From DASSKF01 sp035690725 (GTDB taxonomy: Bacteria > Actinomycetota > Actinomycetes > Actinomycetales > Dermatophilaceae): a stretch of DNA of 19,302 nt. Position 1 is the first letter of the stretch. Every line of letters begins with the position of its first letter. The stretch is taken from NCBI GenBank assembly GCA_035690725.1, contig DASSKF010000027.1, forward strand, positions 1-19,302, read 5' to 3'. The position numbers and the translations under genes are program-made. Shown piece by piece: positions 8,828-16,326 of this stretch. The notes below the pieces were generated by a model. That model searched no databases and was not told the origin of the DNA. It worked only from the letters and a program-made list of their open reading frames with translations.

Positions 8828-9601
8828 ATGGCCAACGCACCCGCCGCCGCCCAGGCGCTGGACCTGCTCCGGCTGCTCGCCCGGCACGCCGAGCCGCTGC
8901 CCGCAGCGGCGATCGCCCGGGATCTGGGCGTGCCCCGCTCGAGCGTCTACCACCTGCTCACCGTGCTGCAGGACCGTGGTTTCGTCACGCACCTGCCGGA
9001 GGAACGGCGCTACGGGCTCGGCGTCGCCGCCTTCGAGCTGGGCTCGGCCTACACCCGGCAGGCGCCGCTGCAGCGCATCGCCCGGCCGGTGCTGGCGCGG
9101 GTGGTCGACGCGACCTCGCACAACGCCCACCTGGCCGTGCTGCACGGCCGGGACGTGCTCTACGTCATCGAGGAGCGCGCCGTCGGTCGTCCCCCGCTCG
9201 TCACCGACGTGGGCGTGCGGCTGCCGGCCCAGCTGACCGCCAGCGGCCTGGCGATGCTGGCGTCACTGCCCCCGCAGCAGGTGCGGGCGCTCTACCCGAG
9301 CCGCGACGCATTCGTCCAGCGCCACGGCACCGGACCCACCTCGGCCACGGCACTGCGCAGCATCCTCGCCGGCGTGCGCGCCCGGGGGTATGCCGACGAG
9401 GACGGCTCGGTCACACCGGGGTTCGCCTCCGTGGCCAGCCCGGTGCTCGACCACGGCGGCCACCCCGTGGCCGGGCTGGCGCTCACCTTCCCCTCCGAGG
9501 AGGTCGACCCGGCCGGGCGGCTCGGGCTGGCTCGGGTGGCCCGCGGTGCGGCCGAGGAGCTCACCCGGCGGGTCGGTGGTGGTCGCCGCCCGGACCGGTG
9601 A
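8828..9601 (+). CDS. IclR-family transcriptional regulator, likely hut operon regulator
   Basis: A 257-aa protein with the two IclR domains: N-terminal winged HTH (residues about 6-60: AAQALDLLRLLARH, then AAIARDLGVPRSSVYHLLTVLQDRGFV and the wing EERRYGLGVAAFELG) and C-terminal effector-binding domain (about 75-250, with HLAVLHGRDVLYVIEER, RLPAQLTASGLAMLA, RARGYADEDGSVTPGFASVASPVLDHGG). It is transcribed divergently from hutH across an 18-bp palindrome, so it most probably represses or activates the hut operon in response to urocanate or histidine (inference; the ligand cannot be read from sequence). GGAGG lies 11 nt before this ATG; the nearer-placed ATG at 8820 is in another frame lacking any IclR sequence. 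Confidence 0.93.
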   Translation: MANAPAAAQALDLLRLLARHAEPLPAAAIARDLGVPRSSVYHLLTVLQDRGFVTHLPEERRYGLGVAAFELGSAYTRQAPLQRIARPVLARVVDATSHNAHLAVLHGRDVLYVIEERAVGRPPLVTDVGVRLPAQLTASGLAMLASLPPQQVRALYPSRDAFVQRHGTGPTSATALRSILAGVRARGYADEDGSVTPGFASVASPVLDHGGHPVAGLALTFPSEEVDPAGRLGLARVARGAAEELTRRVGGGRRPDR

Positions 9602-9607
9602 CCGGCC

Positions 9608-9629
9608 GGGCCCGCGACGGTCCGGGCCC
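9608..9629. terminator. possible bidirectional hairpin between the convergent IclR and DUF6458 genes
   Basis: GGGCCCG (9608-9614) and CGGGCCC (9623-9629) form a 7-bp all-GC stem with an 8-nt loop in the 68-bp gap between two convergent genes. There is no T-tract on either side, so termination is plausible from position and structure only. Confidence 0.3.
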
Positions 9630-9669
9630 CGCGAGACCGGACCGGCGCGCCACAGTCCCGCCCTTGCCC

Positions 9670-9912
9670 TCACTCGTCGTAGTAGTCGTCCCGTCCCCGC
9701 CGGCGTCCGCCCTCACGCCGCTCGATGACCTCCTTGTGCGAGGTGTGAGCCCGCTGCGCGTTCAGCACGATCGCGAGGATGAGGGCGAGCGCCCCCGCGG
9801 CCATCAGGATGTAGCCGATCATGACGAGGTTGACGCCTGCGACGGTCGTGGTCACGGCGAAGCTCAGGATGGCGCCGATCACGATCAGCACGATGCCGAG
9901 GCCGATGCCCAT
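9670..9912 (-). CDS. DUF6458 family small membrane protein
   Basis: An 80-aa protein beginning MGIGLGIVLIVIGAILSFAV, with a first transmembrane helix at about 3-22, a short loop (TTTVAGVNL), a second helix at about 30-52 (VMIGYILMAAGALALILAIV), and a charged cytosolic tail ending RRRGRDDYYDE. The N-terminal MGIG..I.LI.IGAIL.FAV and the GYILM..G pattern match the actinobacterial DUF6458 family; its function is unknown. ATG is preceded by AAGGAG with 6-nt spacing. It is convergent with the IclR gene and divergent from the oxidoreductase; TACGGT (minus strand, 9964-9959) is a possible -10 element about 50 nt upstream. Confidence 0.85.
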   Translation of the reverse strand: MGIGLGIVLIVIGAILSFAVTTTVAGVNLVMIGYILMAAGALALILAIVLNAQRAHTSHKEVIERREGGRRRGRDDYYDE

Positions 9913-10009
9913 GTCGTCTCCTTCGGGTCGGGCGGCCGTCTGCCGGCCACTCGCCTCGACCGTAGCGTTCCGGGTGCCGTGACCGCCTGATCAGCAGCGG
10001 TGTGCCCGC

Positions 10010-11659
10010 GTGGACAACCGGACACCCCGTCGACACCATGACCGGGTGGGCGCAGCTTCCGTCGTGGACGCCGTGGTGGTCGGCGCCGGCCACCACGGGC
10101 TGGTGGCGGCGTCCGTACTCGCCGATGCCGGCTGGGACGTGCTGGTGCTCGAGGCGCGGGACCGGCCCGGGGGAGCCGTCTCCTCGGTGGAGCGGGACGG
10201 GTGGGTGATGGACGAGTTCAGCGCCTGCCACCCGCTGGCGGCCGCCTCGCCGGTGATCCGCGGCCTGCACCTGGACGAGCTGGGCCTGCGCTGGGCCCGG
10301 GGGACCGACACGGTGCTGGTCCACCCGGCGGACCCGCAGGACCGCGAGGGCGCCCTGCTGCACGCGGACCCCGCGCGCACCGCCGCCGCGCTCGCGGCGG
10401 ACCACCCCGACGACGGCCCGGTCTGGCTGCGCCTGGTCGAGGAGTTCCACCAGGTGCGGGAGCCGCTCCTCGACGCGTTGCTCACCCGCTGGCCGCCGGT
10501 CGTGCCCGGGGTCCGCCTCGCCCGGGCGGCGGGCGTGGCGCGGCTTCCGTCGTTCGCCCGCTTCCTGCTGCTGCCCGTGGTCCGCATGGGCGAGGAGCTC
10601 TTCCGCGGCCGGCAGGGGCGGCTGCTCCTCGCCGGCAACGCCATGCACGCCGACCTGCCGCCGGACGCGCCCGGCAGTGGCGTCTTCGGGTGGCTGCTGT
10701 CAATGCTGGCCCAGGACGTCGGCTACCCCTCCCCGGAGGGCGGCACCGGGCGGCTCGCCGAGCTCCTGGCCGAGCGAGCCCGGCGCAGCGGCGCGCGGAT
10801 CGAGCTGGGACGGCGCGTGGACGGCATACTCGTCGGGGGTGGTCGGGCGACCGGCGTGCGCACCGACGACGGGCGGCAGGTGCGCGCCCGCAGGGGTGTG
10901 CTGGCGGACACGACGGCCCCCGCGCTCTACGAGCGGCTCCTGCCCGCGGCCAGCGTCCCGGCCGGCCTGCGCCGCGAGCTCGAGCACTTCGAGTGGGACC
11001 TGCCGACGCTCAAGCTGAACTACCGGCTCCGCGGCACGCCGCCCTGGAGGGCGCAGCGGGCGCGCGACGCCGGCGTGGTGCACGTCGGCGCGGATGTGGC
11101 GGGGATCGTCGACTGGCAGGCGGACCTGACCAACGGCCGGGTGCCGCGCCGGCCGTTCGCCCTCGTCGGCCAGATGAGCAGCATCGACCCGACCCGCTCG
11201 CCCGCGGGCACGCAGGCCCTGTGGCTCTACACCCACCTGCCCCGGGGGGTCACCGACCCGGCGTCGGTCGACCTGCTGCTCGAGCGGACGGAGAAGATGC
11301 TCGACGAGTACGCCCCCGGCTGGCGTGAGCTCGTGGTCGACCGGTGGGTGCAGCGCCCGGACGAGCTCACCGCGGCCGACGCCAACCTGTGGCAGGGCGC
11401 GATCGGCGGCGGGACGGCCCAGCTGCACCAGCAGCTCGTCTTCCGTCCCGTGCCGGGGCTGGGCGGCCCGCGCACCCACCTGGACGGCCTCTACCTGGCC
11501 AGCGCGTCCGCCCACCCCAGCGGCGGCGTGCACGGCGGGGCCGGCTACCTCGCGGCCCGGCTCGCCCTCGGCGACCAGCAGTGGTGGGGGCGCCCGCGCC
11601 GTCGCCTCGCGCTCGCGGCGCTGCACGCCGTGTATGCCGGGGAGCGCCCCTCCGGCTGA
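10010..11659 (+). CDS. CrtI-like NAD(P)/FAD-dependent oxidoreductase
   Basis: A flavoprotein of up to 549 aa, related to the phytoene-desaturase/carotenoid-isomerase-type oxidoreductases. The FAD-binding Rossmann block is DAVVVGAGHHGLVAASVLADAGWDVLVLEARDRPGG (residues about 20-55), and the C-terminal FAD block is GLYLASASAHPSGGVHGGAGYLAARLAL (about 495-522). The middle (GSGVFGWLLSMLAQDVGYPSPEGGTGRLAELLA, then RARRGVLADTTAPALYERLLP) is also typical. No carotenoid genes lie nearby, so the substrate is unknown and it should not be called a phytoene desaturase. The start is uncertain: GTG at 10010 and GTG at 10046 both lack a Shine-Dalgarno, and the conserved fold begins only at about residue 19. 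Single gene, reading away from DUF6458. Confidence 0.88.
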   Translation: MDNRTPRRHHDRVGAASVVDAVVVGAGHHGLVAASVLADAGWDVLVLEARDRPGGAVSSVERDGWVMDEFSACHPLAAASPVIRGLHLDELGLRWARGTDTVLVHPADPQDREGALLHADPARTAAALAADHPDDGPVWLRLVEEFHQVREPLLDALLTRWPPVVPGVRLARAAGVARLPSFARFLLLPVVRMGEELFRGRQGRLLLAGNAMHADLPPDAPGSGVFGWLLSMLAQDVGYPSPEGGTGRLAELLAERARRSGARIELGRRVDGILVGGGRATGVRTDDGRQVRARRGVLADTTAPALYERLLPAASVPAGLRRELEHFEWDLPTLKLNYRLRGTPPWRAQRARDAGVVHVGADVAGIVDWQADLTNGRVPRRPFALVGQMSSIDPTRSPAGTQALWLYTHLPRGVTDPASVDLLLERTEKMLDEYAPGWRELVVDRWVQRPDELTAADANLWQGAIGGGTAQLHQQLVFRPVPGLGGPRTHLDGLYLASASAHPSGGVHGGAGYLAARLALGDQQWWGRPRRRLALAALHAVYAGERPSG

Positions 11660-11762
11660 CCGTCTCGCGGGAGCGCCCCGGCCCCGGAGCACGGGATGTC
11701 ATCGCGTGCCGGGAGGCCACGGGGCGGTGTCCGACATCACACCGGCGGTGGTGGCTTTCGAT

Positions 11763-11792
11763 TTCTAACTATTCGGTACTGAAGCGTAATAT
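11763..11792 (+). promoter_or_regulatory. promoter with imperfect palindrome upstream of the 85-aa membrane protein
   Basis: In a conspicuously AT-rich island (11757-11806) TAATAT (11787-11792) is a strong -10 match, with TTCTAA (11763-11768) a weak -35 at 18-bp spacing. The spacer holds TTCGGTACTGAA (11772-11783), a 12-bp palindrome with one mismatched pair centred on GTAC, well placed for a repressor that would occlude the promoter. The regulator is unknown. The expected transcript has about 37 nt of leader with GAGGAGG at 11823-11829. Confidence 0.45.
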
Positions 11793-11836
11793 GGAGCTTG
11801 TCAACGACAGCGATCAGACCCAGAGGAGGTTGTCCC

Positions 11837-12094
11837 ATGCGCACGAGCGCGGAAGTACACGAGGTGAAGGCGGCGCGTACGGCGCTGGGTGCGGGGCTCG
11901 CCCTGAGCATCCTGGTGACGGTCCTGCTGGGTGTGTCCGCCCCGGTCCTCGCCGCCAACGGTGTGGCGACCGGCCTGGTGATCGGCGCCGTCGCCCTGTC
12001 CCTGCTGGGGGGCCTGGTCGTGACGGTCCTCGCCGACCGCTTCATGACCCCGGCGCCGGTGCTCGCCACCGACGAGCTGGAGCTCGCCGCCTGA
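11837..12094 (+). CDS. small two-helix membrane protein, hypothetical
   Basis: An 85-aa protein that I do not recognise. Residues 1-15 are a charged cytosolic start (MRTSAEVHEVKAART), followed by transmembrane helices at about 16-38 (LGAGLALSILVTVLLGVSAPVLA) and 44-66 (ATGLVIGAVALSLLGGLVVTVLA), and a short acidic tail (TDELELAA). The ATG was chosen because GAGGAGG is 7 nt upstream; the open frame extends 13 codons further but that part overlaps the leader. It stands alone as a monocistronic unit, with a good promoter before it and a strong terminator after it, which suggests it is independently regulated and well expressed. The AT-rich promoter contrasts with the surrounding sequence. Confidence 0.8.
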   Translation: MRTSAEVHEVKAARTALGAGLALSILVTVLLGVSAPVLAANGVATGLVIGAVALSLLGGLVVTVLADRFMTPAPVLATDELELAA

Positions 12095-12118
12095 GACCGG
12101 CCCACACCTGAGAGCAAG

Positions 12119-12152
12119 GAGCCTGCGACCCGACGGGTCGCAGGCTCTGTTG
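12119..12152 (+). terminator. rho-independent terminator after the 85-aa membrane protein gene
   Basis: GAGCCTGCGACCC (12119-12131) and GGGTCGCAGGCTC (12135-12147) form a perfect 13-bp stem with a 3-nt GAC loop, directly followed by TGTTGT. It starts 25 nt after the stop codon and is the best intrinsic terminator in the window. Confidence 0.8.
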
Positions 12153-12194
12153 TCGTGCGGGCAAATTCACCGGTTCCAGGGGGCCTGGCGGGTC

Positions 12195-12200
12195 TATCGT
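12195..12200 (+). promoter_or_regulatory. possible -10 element for the S55 peptidase gene
   Basis: TATCGT at 12195-12200 lies about 42 nt upstream of the ATG in an otherwise GC-rich 95-bp gap that begins after the terminator, so a promoter must lie here. No convincing -35 is visible 16-18 bp upstream. Confidence 0.3.
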
Positions 12201-12242
12201 GAGCACACTGGCCGCGACGCGGCCCGACTCAGGGGGTCCACG

Positions 12243-14045
12243 ATGTCCCGACCGTCCACGTCTCCAGCCCCGCCCCGACCCGGCCCTCGTCGCAGAGTCG
12301 GTGCCCTCGCCCTCGGGGCGGCCCTCGCGACCACGACGCTCACCGCCACCGCGTTCACCGGCCCCGCCGGCGCGGCGCAGCCGGCGCCGCAGGATCCCTG
12401 CCCGGCCGCGTACCCGGCCGACCACCTCTCCCCGGGCGAGGGTGTGACGGGCCTGACGGTGAGCAGCGGGACCGAGCCGGAGACGATCTCCGGCACCTAC
12501 GTGGGGACGCTCGTGGACGGCATCGCCCCGGGCCTGGACATGCTGATCTTCAAGATGAGCGGCGCGCCGATCACCACGCAGAGCGGTGCCGTGGACCGGG
12601 GCATCTGGGCCGGCATGTCCGGCTCGCCGCTCTACGCCGAGGACGGGCGGCTGGTGGGCGCGATCTCCTACGGGCTCAGCGCGGCGCCCAGCGAGTACGC
12701 CGGCGTGACCCCGGCCGCGGCGATGTACCACCTGCGCAGCTACGAGCAGCCGCCGCCCAAGGTGGTGCCGCTCACCAAGCGGCTGACCCAGCGGCTGCAG
12801 AGGCACGGCGTGAGCCCCCAGCAGTCCTCGGGCGGCATGGCGCGACTGCGGATGCCGCTGAACGTCACCGCATCGGGACCGCTGAGCCGGGTCGAGCGGC
12901 TCGCGAAGCGGACCGGCCACGGCGGCGTGGCGCTGCGGCGGGCCGGCGGTGTCGGCGCGGAGGGCGCGGCGGACATCCCGATCCGGGCCGGTGGGAACCT
13001 CGCCGACAGCATCGCCTATGGCGACCTGACGATGGGCAGCATCGGCACCGCCACCGCGGTCTGTGGCACGGAGGTCATCGGGTTCGGCCACCCCGACTCC
13101 TTCACCGGGAAGACCTCGCTGGCGATGCACGGGGCCGACGCGGTGTACATCGAGAAGGACGTCCTCGGGTCGTTCAAGGTGGCCAACTTCGGCACTCCCC
13201 AGGGCACCATCACCCAGGACCGCCTGGCCGGCATCCTGGGCACGGTCGGGGCCCTGCCCAGCACGACGCGGGTCACCGTGTCGGCGACGTCGCCGTACAA
13301 CGTGCACACCGGGACCACCCACAACAGCATGGACGACTACCTGAGCATGGTCGCGGCGACGCAGGTCATGGTGGACGCGGACGTGGCCAACGACCGCATG
13401 GGCGAGGGACGTGCGCAGCTGTCCTGGACGGTCCGCCTGCAGCGCCACAACGGCACCACGTTCACCTACCAGCGCAGCAACGTCTTCTCCGACCGCGAGG
13501 ACCTCACCGGCACCATGCCGACCGAGCTGGCCTCGGACATCGACACCATCCTCGGCAACCGGTTCGCCCACGTGCGGATCAACGCGGTGAAGGTCACGGC
13601 CGACAGCACGCCGGAGTTCGAGTCCTACCGGGTCAGCCGGCTCGACTACCGCTCGCACGGCAGCTGGACCACGGCCACCGACGGGTCGGTCGTCACCCGG
13701 GCGCCGGGTCAGCGGCTGCGGGTCCGGGTGACCCTCGCCCCGAAGGCCGCGAGCAGCGGCACGGTCCACCGGTTCACCGAGACCGTGCGGGTGCCCAGCG
13801 ACGGCACCACCCGCGCGGTCCTCAAGGTCCGGGGTCACCTCCAGCCCTGGTGGACGTACCGCACCGGAATGCGGGGCGCCACGTCCCTGCCGCAGCTGCT
13901 GAAGACGATGAGCTCGGCACCGCACAACGACACCGTGTCGGTGACCCTCGCCGGCAAGGGCGGGGGGACGGGGGTGACCCGGGACCACACGGCGCCCAGC
14001 ACGGTCAGCGGGTCCGCCAGCCTGCACGTCCGGATCGCCCGGTAG
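12243..14045 (+). CDS. secreted SpoIVB-type peptidase S55 domain-containing protein
   Basis: A 600-aa exported protein. Residues 14-46 form a signal peptide: an Arg cluster (PGPRRRVG), hydrophobic ALALGAALATTTLTATAF and an AGAAQ cleavage region; the RRxxxxLxL arrangement could be Tat-dependent. The mature N-terminal part matches the S55 (SpoIVB) peptidase domain: ISGTYVGTLVDGIAPGLDMLI (82-102), then IWAGMSGSPLYAEDGRLVGAISYG (121-144) with putative nucleophile Ser128 in GMSGSP, followed by AGVTPAAAMYHL. A second conserved block, TAVCGTEVIGFGHP (271-284), supplies His283. The C-terminal half has no family I recognise. The ATG is preceded by AGGGGG and is followed directly by the signal sequence. 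Known SpoIVB cleaves a sporulation factor; this organism group does not form endospores of that type, so the target is unknown. Confidence 0.87.
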   Translation: MSRPSTSPAPPRPGPRRRVGALALGAALATTTLTATAFTGPAGAAQPAPQDPCPAAYPADHLSPGEGVTGLTVSSGTEPETISGTYVGTLVDGIAPGLDMLIFKMSGAPITTQSGAVDRGIWAGMSGSPLYAEDGRLVGAISYGLSAAPSEYAGVTPAAAMYHLRSYEQPPPKVVPLTKRLTQRLQRHGVSPQQSSGGMARLRMPLNVTASGPLSRVERLAKRTGHGGVALRRAGGVGAEGAADIPIRAGGNLADSIAYGDLTMGSIGTATAVCGTEVIGFGHPDSFTGKTSLAMHGADAVYIEKDVLGSFKVANFGTPQGTITQDRLAGILGTVGALPSTTRVTVSATSPYNVHTGTTHNSMDDYLSMVAATQVMVDADVANDRMGEGRAQLSWTVRLQRHNGTTFTYQRSNVFSDREDLTGTMPTELASDIDTILGNRFAHVRINAVKVTADSTPEFESYRVSRLDYRSHGSWTTATDGSVVTRAPGQRLRVRVTLAPKAASSGTVHRFTETVRVPSDGTTRAVLKVRGHLQPWWTYRTGMRGATSLPQLLKTMSSAPHNDTVSVTLAGKGGGTGVTRDHTAPSTVSGSASLHVRIAR

Positions 14046-14070
14046 CCCGCCGGGCTGCTCGCGTCGGACT

Positions 14071-14129
14071 GCTTTGCTCGCTTCAGGCGGCTTCCCGGGC
14101 CGCTCGGAGCGGCTCGAACCGAGCAAAGC
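14071..14129. terminator. hairpin region between convergent S55 peptidase and thioredoxin-NHL genes
   Basis: GCTTTGCTCG (14071-14080) and CGAGCAAAGC (14120-14129) are perfect 10-bp inverted arms. The enclosed 39 nt hold a second stem, GCCGCT (14099-14104) with AGCGGC (14108-14113) around CGG. Lying between two convergent genes and structured on both strands, it is a plausible bidirectional terminator; there is no U-tract apart from the TTT inside the arm. The rest of the 166-bp gap shows no further structure apart from one GGTATGCC octamer at 14163. Confidence 0.45.
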
Positions 14130-14211
14130 CGCCCCGGACGAGCACGGCCGGGAGGCGCGAGCGGTATGCCGAGTGCTCGCCGCCGCGTCCCGCGCTCACC
14201 GGGTGCCGCGT

Positions 14212-16161
14212 TCAGCGGGTGCCGCGCAGGTCCAGCACCAGCTCGTGGTCGCCGCCGTCCTCGAGCAGGACCGGGATGCCCCAGTCCTGCTGGTAGAGGT
14301 GGCAGGCCGCGTGCAGCATCGGGTCCTCCCCGCCCGCGTCACCGTCCGGGTCCCGGGGTCCGACGACGTCGCAGGCCGCGGCCTGCACCGACACGTGCAG
14401 CACGCCCTCACCGACCGACGCGTCGAGCCGGAGCCGACGGTGCAGCCCGGCCCCGGCCCCGGCACCGGACGTGAGCAGCTCGGCCGGTGAGGCCGACACG
14501 GTCAGCCGGGTCGGGTCGCCATAGCGGTCGTCCAGCTTCTGCCCGGTCGGCGGGGTGAACGCCACCGCCAGCTCGACGTCCCCCGACGCAAGTGCCGTCG
14601 GCGGGCGCTGGGTCGCTCGGGCCGGGCCGTCGACCCGCTGCGCCTGCTCGGGCAGGGCCACGCGGACCAGCCGGTGGGCGGCGGACTCCACGACGACCAG
14701 TCGGGCCACGCGGTCACCCGTGCCGCCGCCGCTGTCGCCGGATCCACCAGGCGTCTGGGCGAACTCGACGACGGCGCCGCTCGGCTCGGCCAGTCCGCCC
14801 GCCAGGGTCTCCACCTCGTCCCGGACCGGGTCGTAGCGCCGGATCGCCCCGTTGTAGGTGTCGCTCACCGCGACCGACCCGTCCGGCAGCACGCTGACGC
14901 CGAGCGGGTGCTGGAGCAGCGCCGCCGCCGCGTCCCCGTCCTTGTGGCCGAAGTCGAACAGCCCCTGACCCACGTGCGTGCGCACGACGAACCCGCCGAG
15001 TTCTCTCGCGGCTCCTGCGACGTCGCCGCTGGGGTCCTCGAGCGTGACCGACCGCAGCGCCGAGGTCTCGGAGTCGGCGACCCACAGCCGCGACCCGTCG
15101 GCGGAGGCGGCGAGCCCGGAGGGCTGGGCGAACCACGCGTCGTGGGCCGGCCCGTCGCGCAGTCCCTCCTCGGACGTCCCGCCCAGCACGGCGACGGTGT
15201 TGTCGGCCACGTCCTGTGCCAGGTGCAGCACCCACAGCTGGTGCACGCCGGCCATCGCGATCACGACCCGGTCGGCGAACCACGCCAGGTCCCACGGCGT
15301 CGACAGGTCCTGCTCCAGCGCGGGGCCGCTGCCCGAGCGCTCGCGCAGCTGCCGTCCCGTGCCGGCCACGGTCCGCACGGACCCGTCCGCCAGCCGCAGC
15401 CCACGGACCCGGTGGTGCACGCTGTCGGCGACCAGCACGTCATACCCGACCCGCCCGGCGACGTCGGCCGGCAGGGCGAGCACCCCCTGCGGCTCGTTGA
15501 GCTCGCCCTCCCCACCGAAGCGGGCCCGCTCGGTGACGAGGTCGTCCTCGAGCTGCACGAGCTGGTGGTGTGCCGTGTCGGAGACGAGGAACGACCCGTC
15601 CGGCAGCGCGGTCACCTTGCCGGGGAAGCGCAGTGCCGATGCCGGCGGGGGTGGCGGCACATAGGGGGCATCCCCCCGGCGCAGTGTCCCCTTGCCCGAG
15701 TGCTCGGCCAGCAGCTCCTCGACCAGCGCGGTGAGGCCGTGGGCGTGCCCCTCCCCGGACATCGAGGCGACGACGTAGCCCTCCGGGTCGATGACGACCA
15801 GCGTCGGCCAGGCCCGGGCGGTGTAGGCCTGCCAGCTGCGCAGCTCGGGGTCGTCCAGGACGGGGTGGTGCACGGCATACCGCTCCACGGCCGACTCGAG
15901 CGCACGGGGGTCGGCCTCGTGCTCGAACTTCGGCGAGTGCACCCCGACCAGCACGAGCGAGTCGGCGAACCGCTCCTCCAGCGGCCGCAGCTCGTCGAGC
16001 ACGTGCAGGCAGTTGACGCAGCAGAAGCTCCAGAAGTCGAGCACCACCACGCGGCCGCGCAGCTCGGCGAGGGACAGCTCCCGGCCGCCGGTGTTGAGCC
16101 AGCCGCGCCCCTGCAGCTCCGGTGCCCGCACCCGCGCACGTACCCGATCCGCCGTCGTCAC
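14212..16161 (-). CDS. NHLRC2-like thioredoxin-domain/NHL-repeat protein
   Basis: A 649-aa cytosolic protein (GTG start). Residues about 10-160 are a thioredoxin-like domain: WLNTGG, LRGRVVVLDFWSFCCVNCLHVLDELRPLEERF with active-site Cys47-Cys48-Val-Asn-Cys51, and cis-Pro in ARAWPTLVVIDPEGYV. Residues about 180-490 are NHL/six-blade propeller repeats (FPGKVTALPDGSFLVSDTAHHQLV, NEPQGVLALPADV, PWDLAWFADRVVIAMAGVHQLW, QPSGLAASADGSRLWVADSE, HPLGVSVLPDGSVAVSDTYNGAI). A C-terminal beta domain follows. This is the architecture of human NHLRC2 and its bacterial relatives; biochemical role unknown. The N-terminus is ambiguous: GTG at 16323, overlapping the hydrolase stop (GTGA) and in frame, would add 54 residues made of two 24-aa repeats; I prefer GTG at 16161, just before the conserved domain. 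Gly/Ser-rich linkers occur near residues 460-480 and 590. Confidence 0.9.
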   Translation of the reverse strand: MTTADRVRARVRAPELQGRGWLNTGGRELSLAELRGRVVVLDFWSFCCVNCLHVLDELRPLEERFADSLVLVGVHSPKFEHEADPRALESAVERYAVHHPVLDDPELRSWQAYTARAWPTLVVIDPEGYVVASMSGEGHAHGLTALVEELLAEHSGKGTLRRGDAPYVPPPPPASALRFPGKVTALPDGSFLVSDTAHHQLVQLEDDLVTERARFGGEGELNEPQGVLALPADVAGRVGYDVLVADSVHHRVRGLRLADGSVRTVAGTGRQLRERSGSGPALEQDLSTPWDLAWFADRVVIAMAGVHQLWVLHLAQDVADNTVAVLGGTSEEGLRDGPAHDAWFAQPSGLAASADGSRLWVADSETSALRSVTLEDPSGDVAGAARELGGFVVRTHVGQGLFDFGHKDGDAAAALLQHPLGVSVLPDGSVAVSDTYNGAIRRYDPVRDEVETLAGGLAEPSGAVVEFAQTPGGSGDSGGGTGDRVARLVVVESAAHRLVRVALPEQAQRVDGPARATQRPPTALASGDVELAVAFTPPTGQKLDDRYGDPTRLTVSASPAELLTSGAGAGAGLHRRLRLDASVGEGVLHVSVQAAACDVVGPRDPDGDAGGEDPMLHAACHLYQQDWGIPVLLEDGGDHELVLDLRGTR

Positions 16162-16164
16162 CGA

Positions 16165-16326
16165 GCCGTCGTCGCACACAGGATCTTCGCTGCGATCTCC
16201 TCGGCGCTCCGGGCCTCGCTGCGCTCGTTTCCTCGCGCCGTCGTCGCTCACAGGATCTTCGCTGCGATCTCCTCGGCGCTCCGGGCCTCGCTGCGCTCGT
16301 TTCCTCGCGCCGTCGTCGCTCACAGG
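16165..16326. repeat. 72-bp perfect tandem repeat (2.25 copies) at the hydrolase/thioredoxin-NHL junction
   Basis: Copies 16179-16250 and 16251-16322 are identical over 72 bp; partial matching continues left to 16165 (one mismatch at 16176) and right to 16326. The unit length is 24 codons and the minus-strand frame into the thioredoxin gene stays open, reading VSDDGARKRAQRGPERRGDR then SEDP twice. Each copy starts GTGAGCGACGACGG, so each carries a potential start, and the hydrolase stop codon lies in the first copy boundary. The core GCGAGGAAACGAGCGCAGCGAGG resembles a dispersed repeat I associate with actinobacterial intergenic DNA (recall, not checked). Confidence 0.95.

Noticed and set aside
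8820..9236. Alternative ATG at 8820 closer to GGAGG, in another frame
   Set aside because: The resulting frame is Pro/Arg/Ser-rich without IclR motifs and is contained inside the IclR gene.
10010..11659. Calling the oxidoreductase a carotenoid phytoene desaturase
   Set aside because: Only the general CrtI-type FAD blocks are present and no carotenoid biosynthesis genes are adjacent.
11641..11718. Direct repeat GGAGCGCCCC (11641 and 11670) and a weak hairpin (GCACG 11689-11693 with CGTGC 11705-11709) after the oxidoreductase gene
   Set aside because: Short, GC-driven and interrupted by mismatches; not convincing as a terminator or repeat element.
12042..14126. A 694-aa minus-strand frame opposite the S55 peptidase gene
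   Set aside because: Translation is His/Arg/Gly/Asp-rich and featureless; the plus strand has a signal peptide and S55 motifs.
16165..16326. The tandem repeat as a CRISPR array
   Set aside because: Copies are directly adjacent with no spacers, and no cas genes are nearby.
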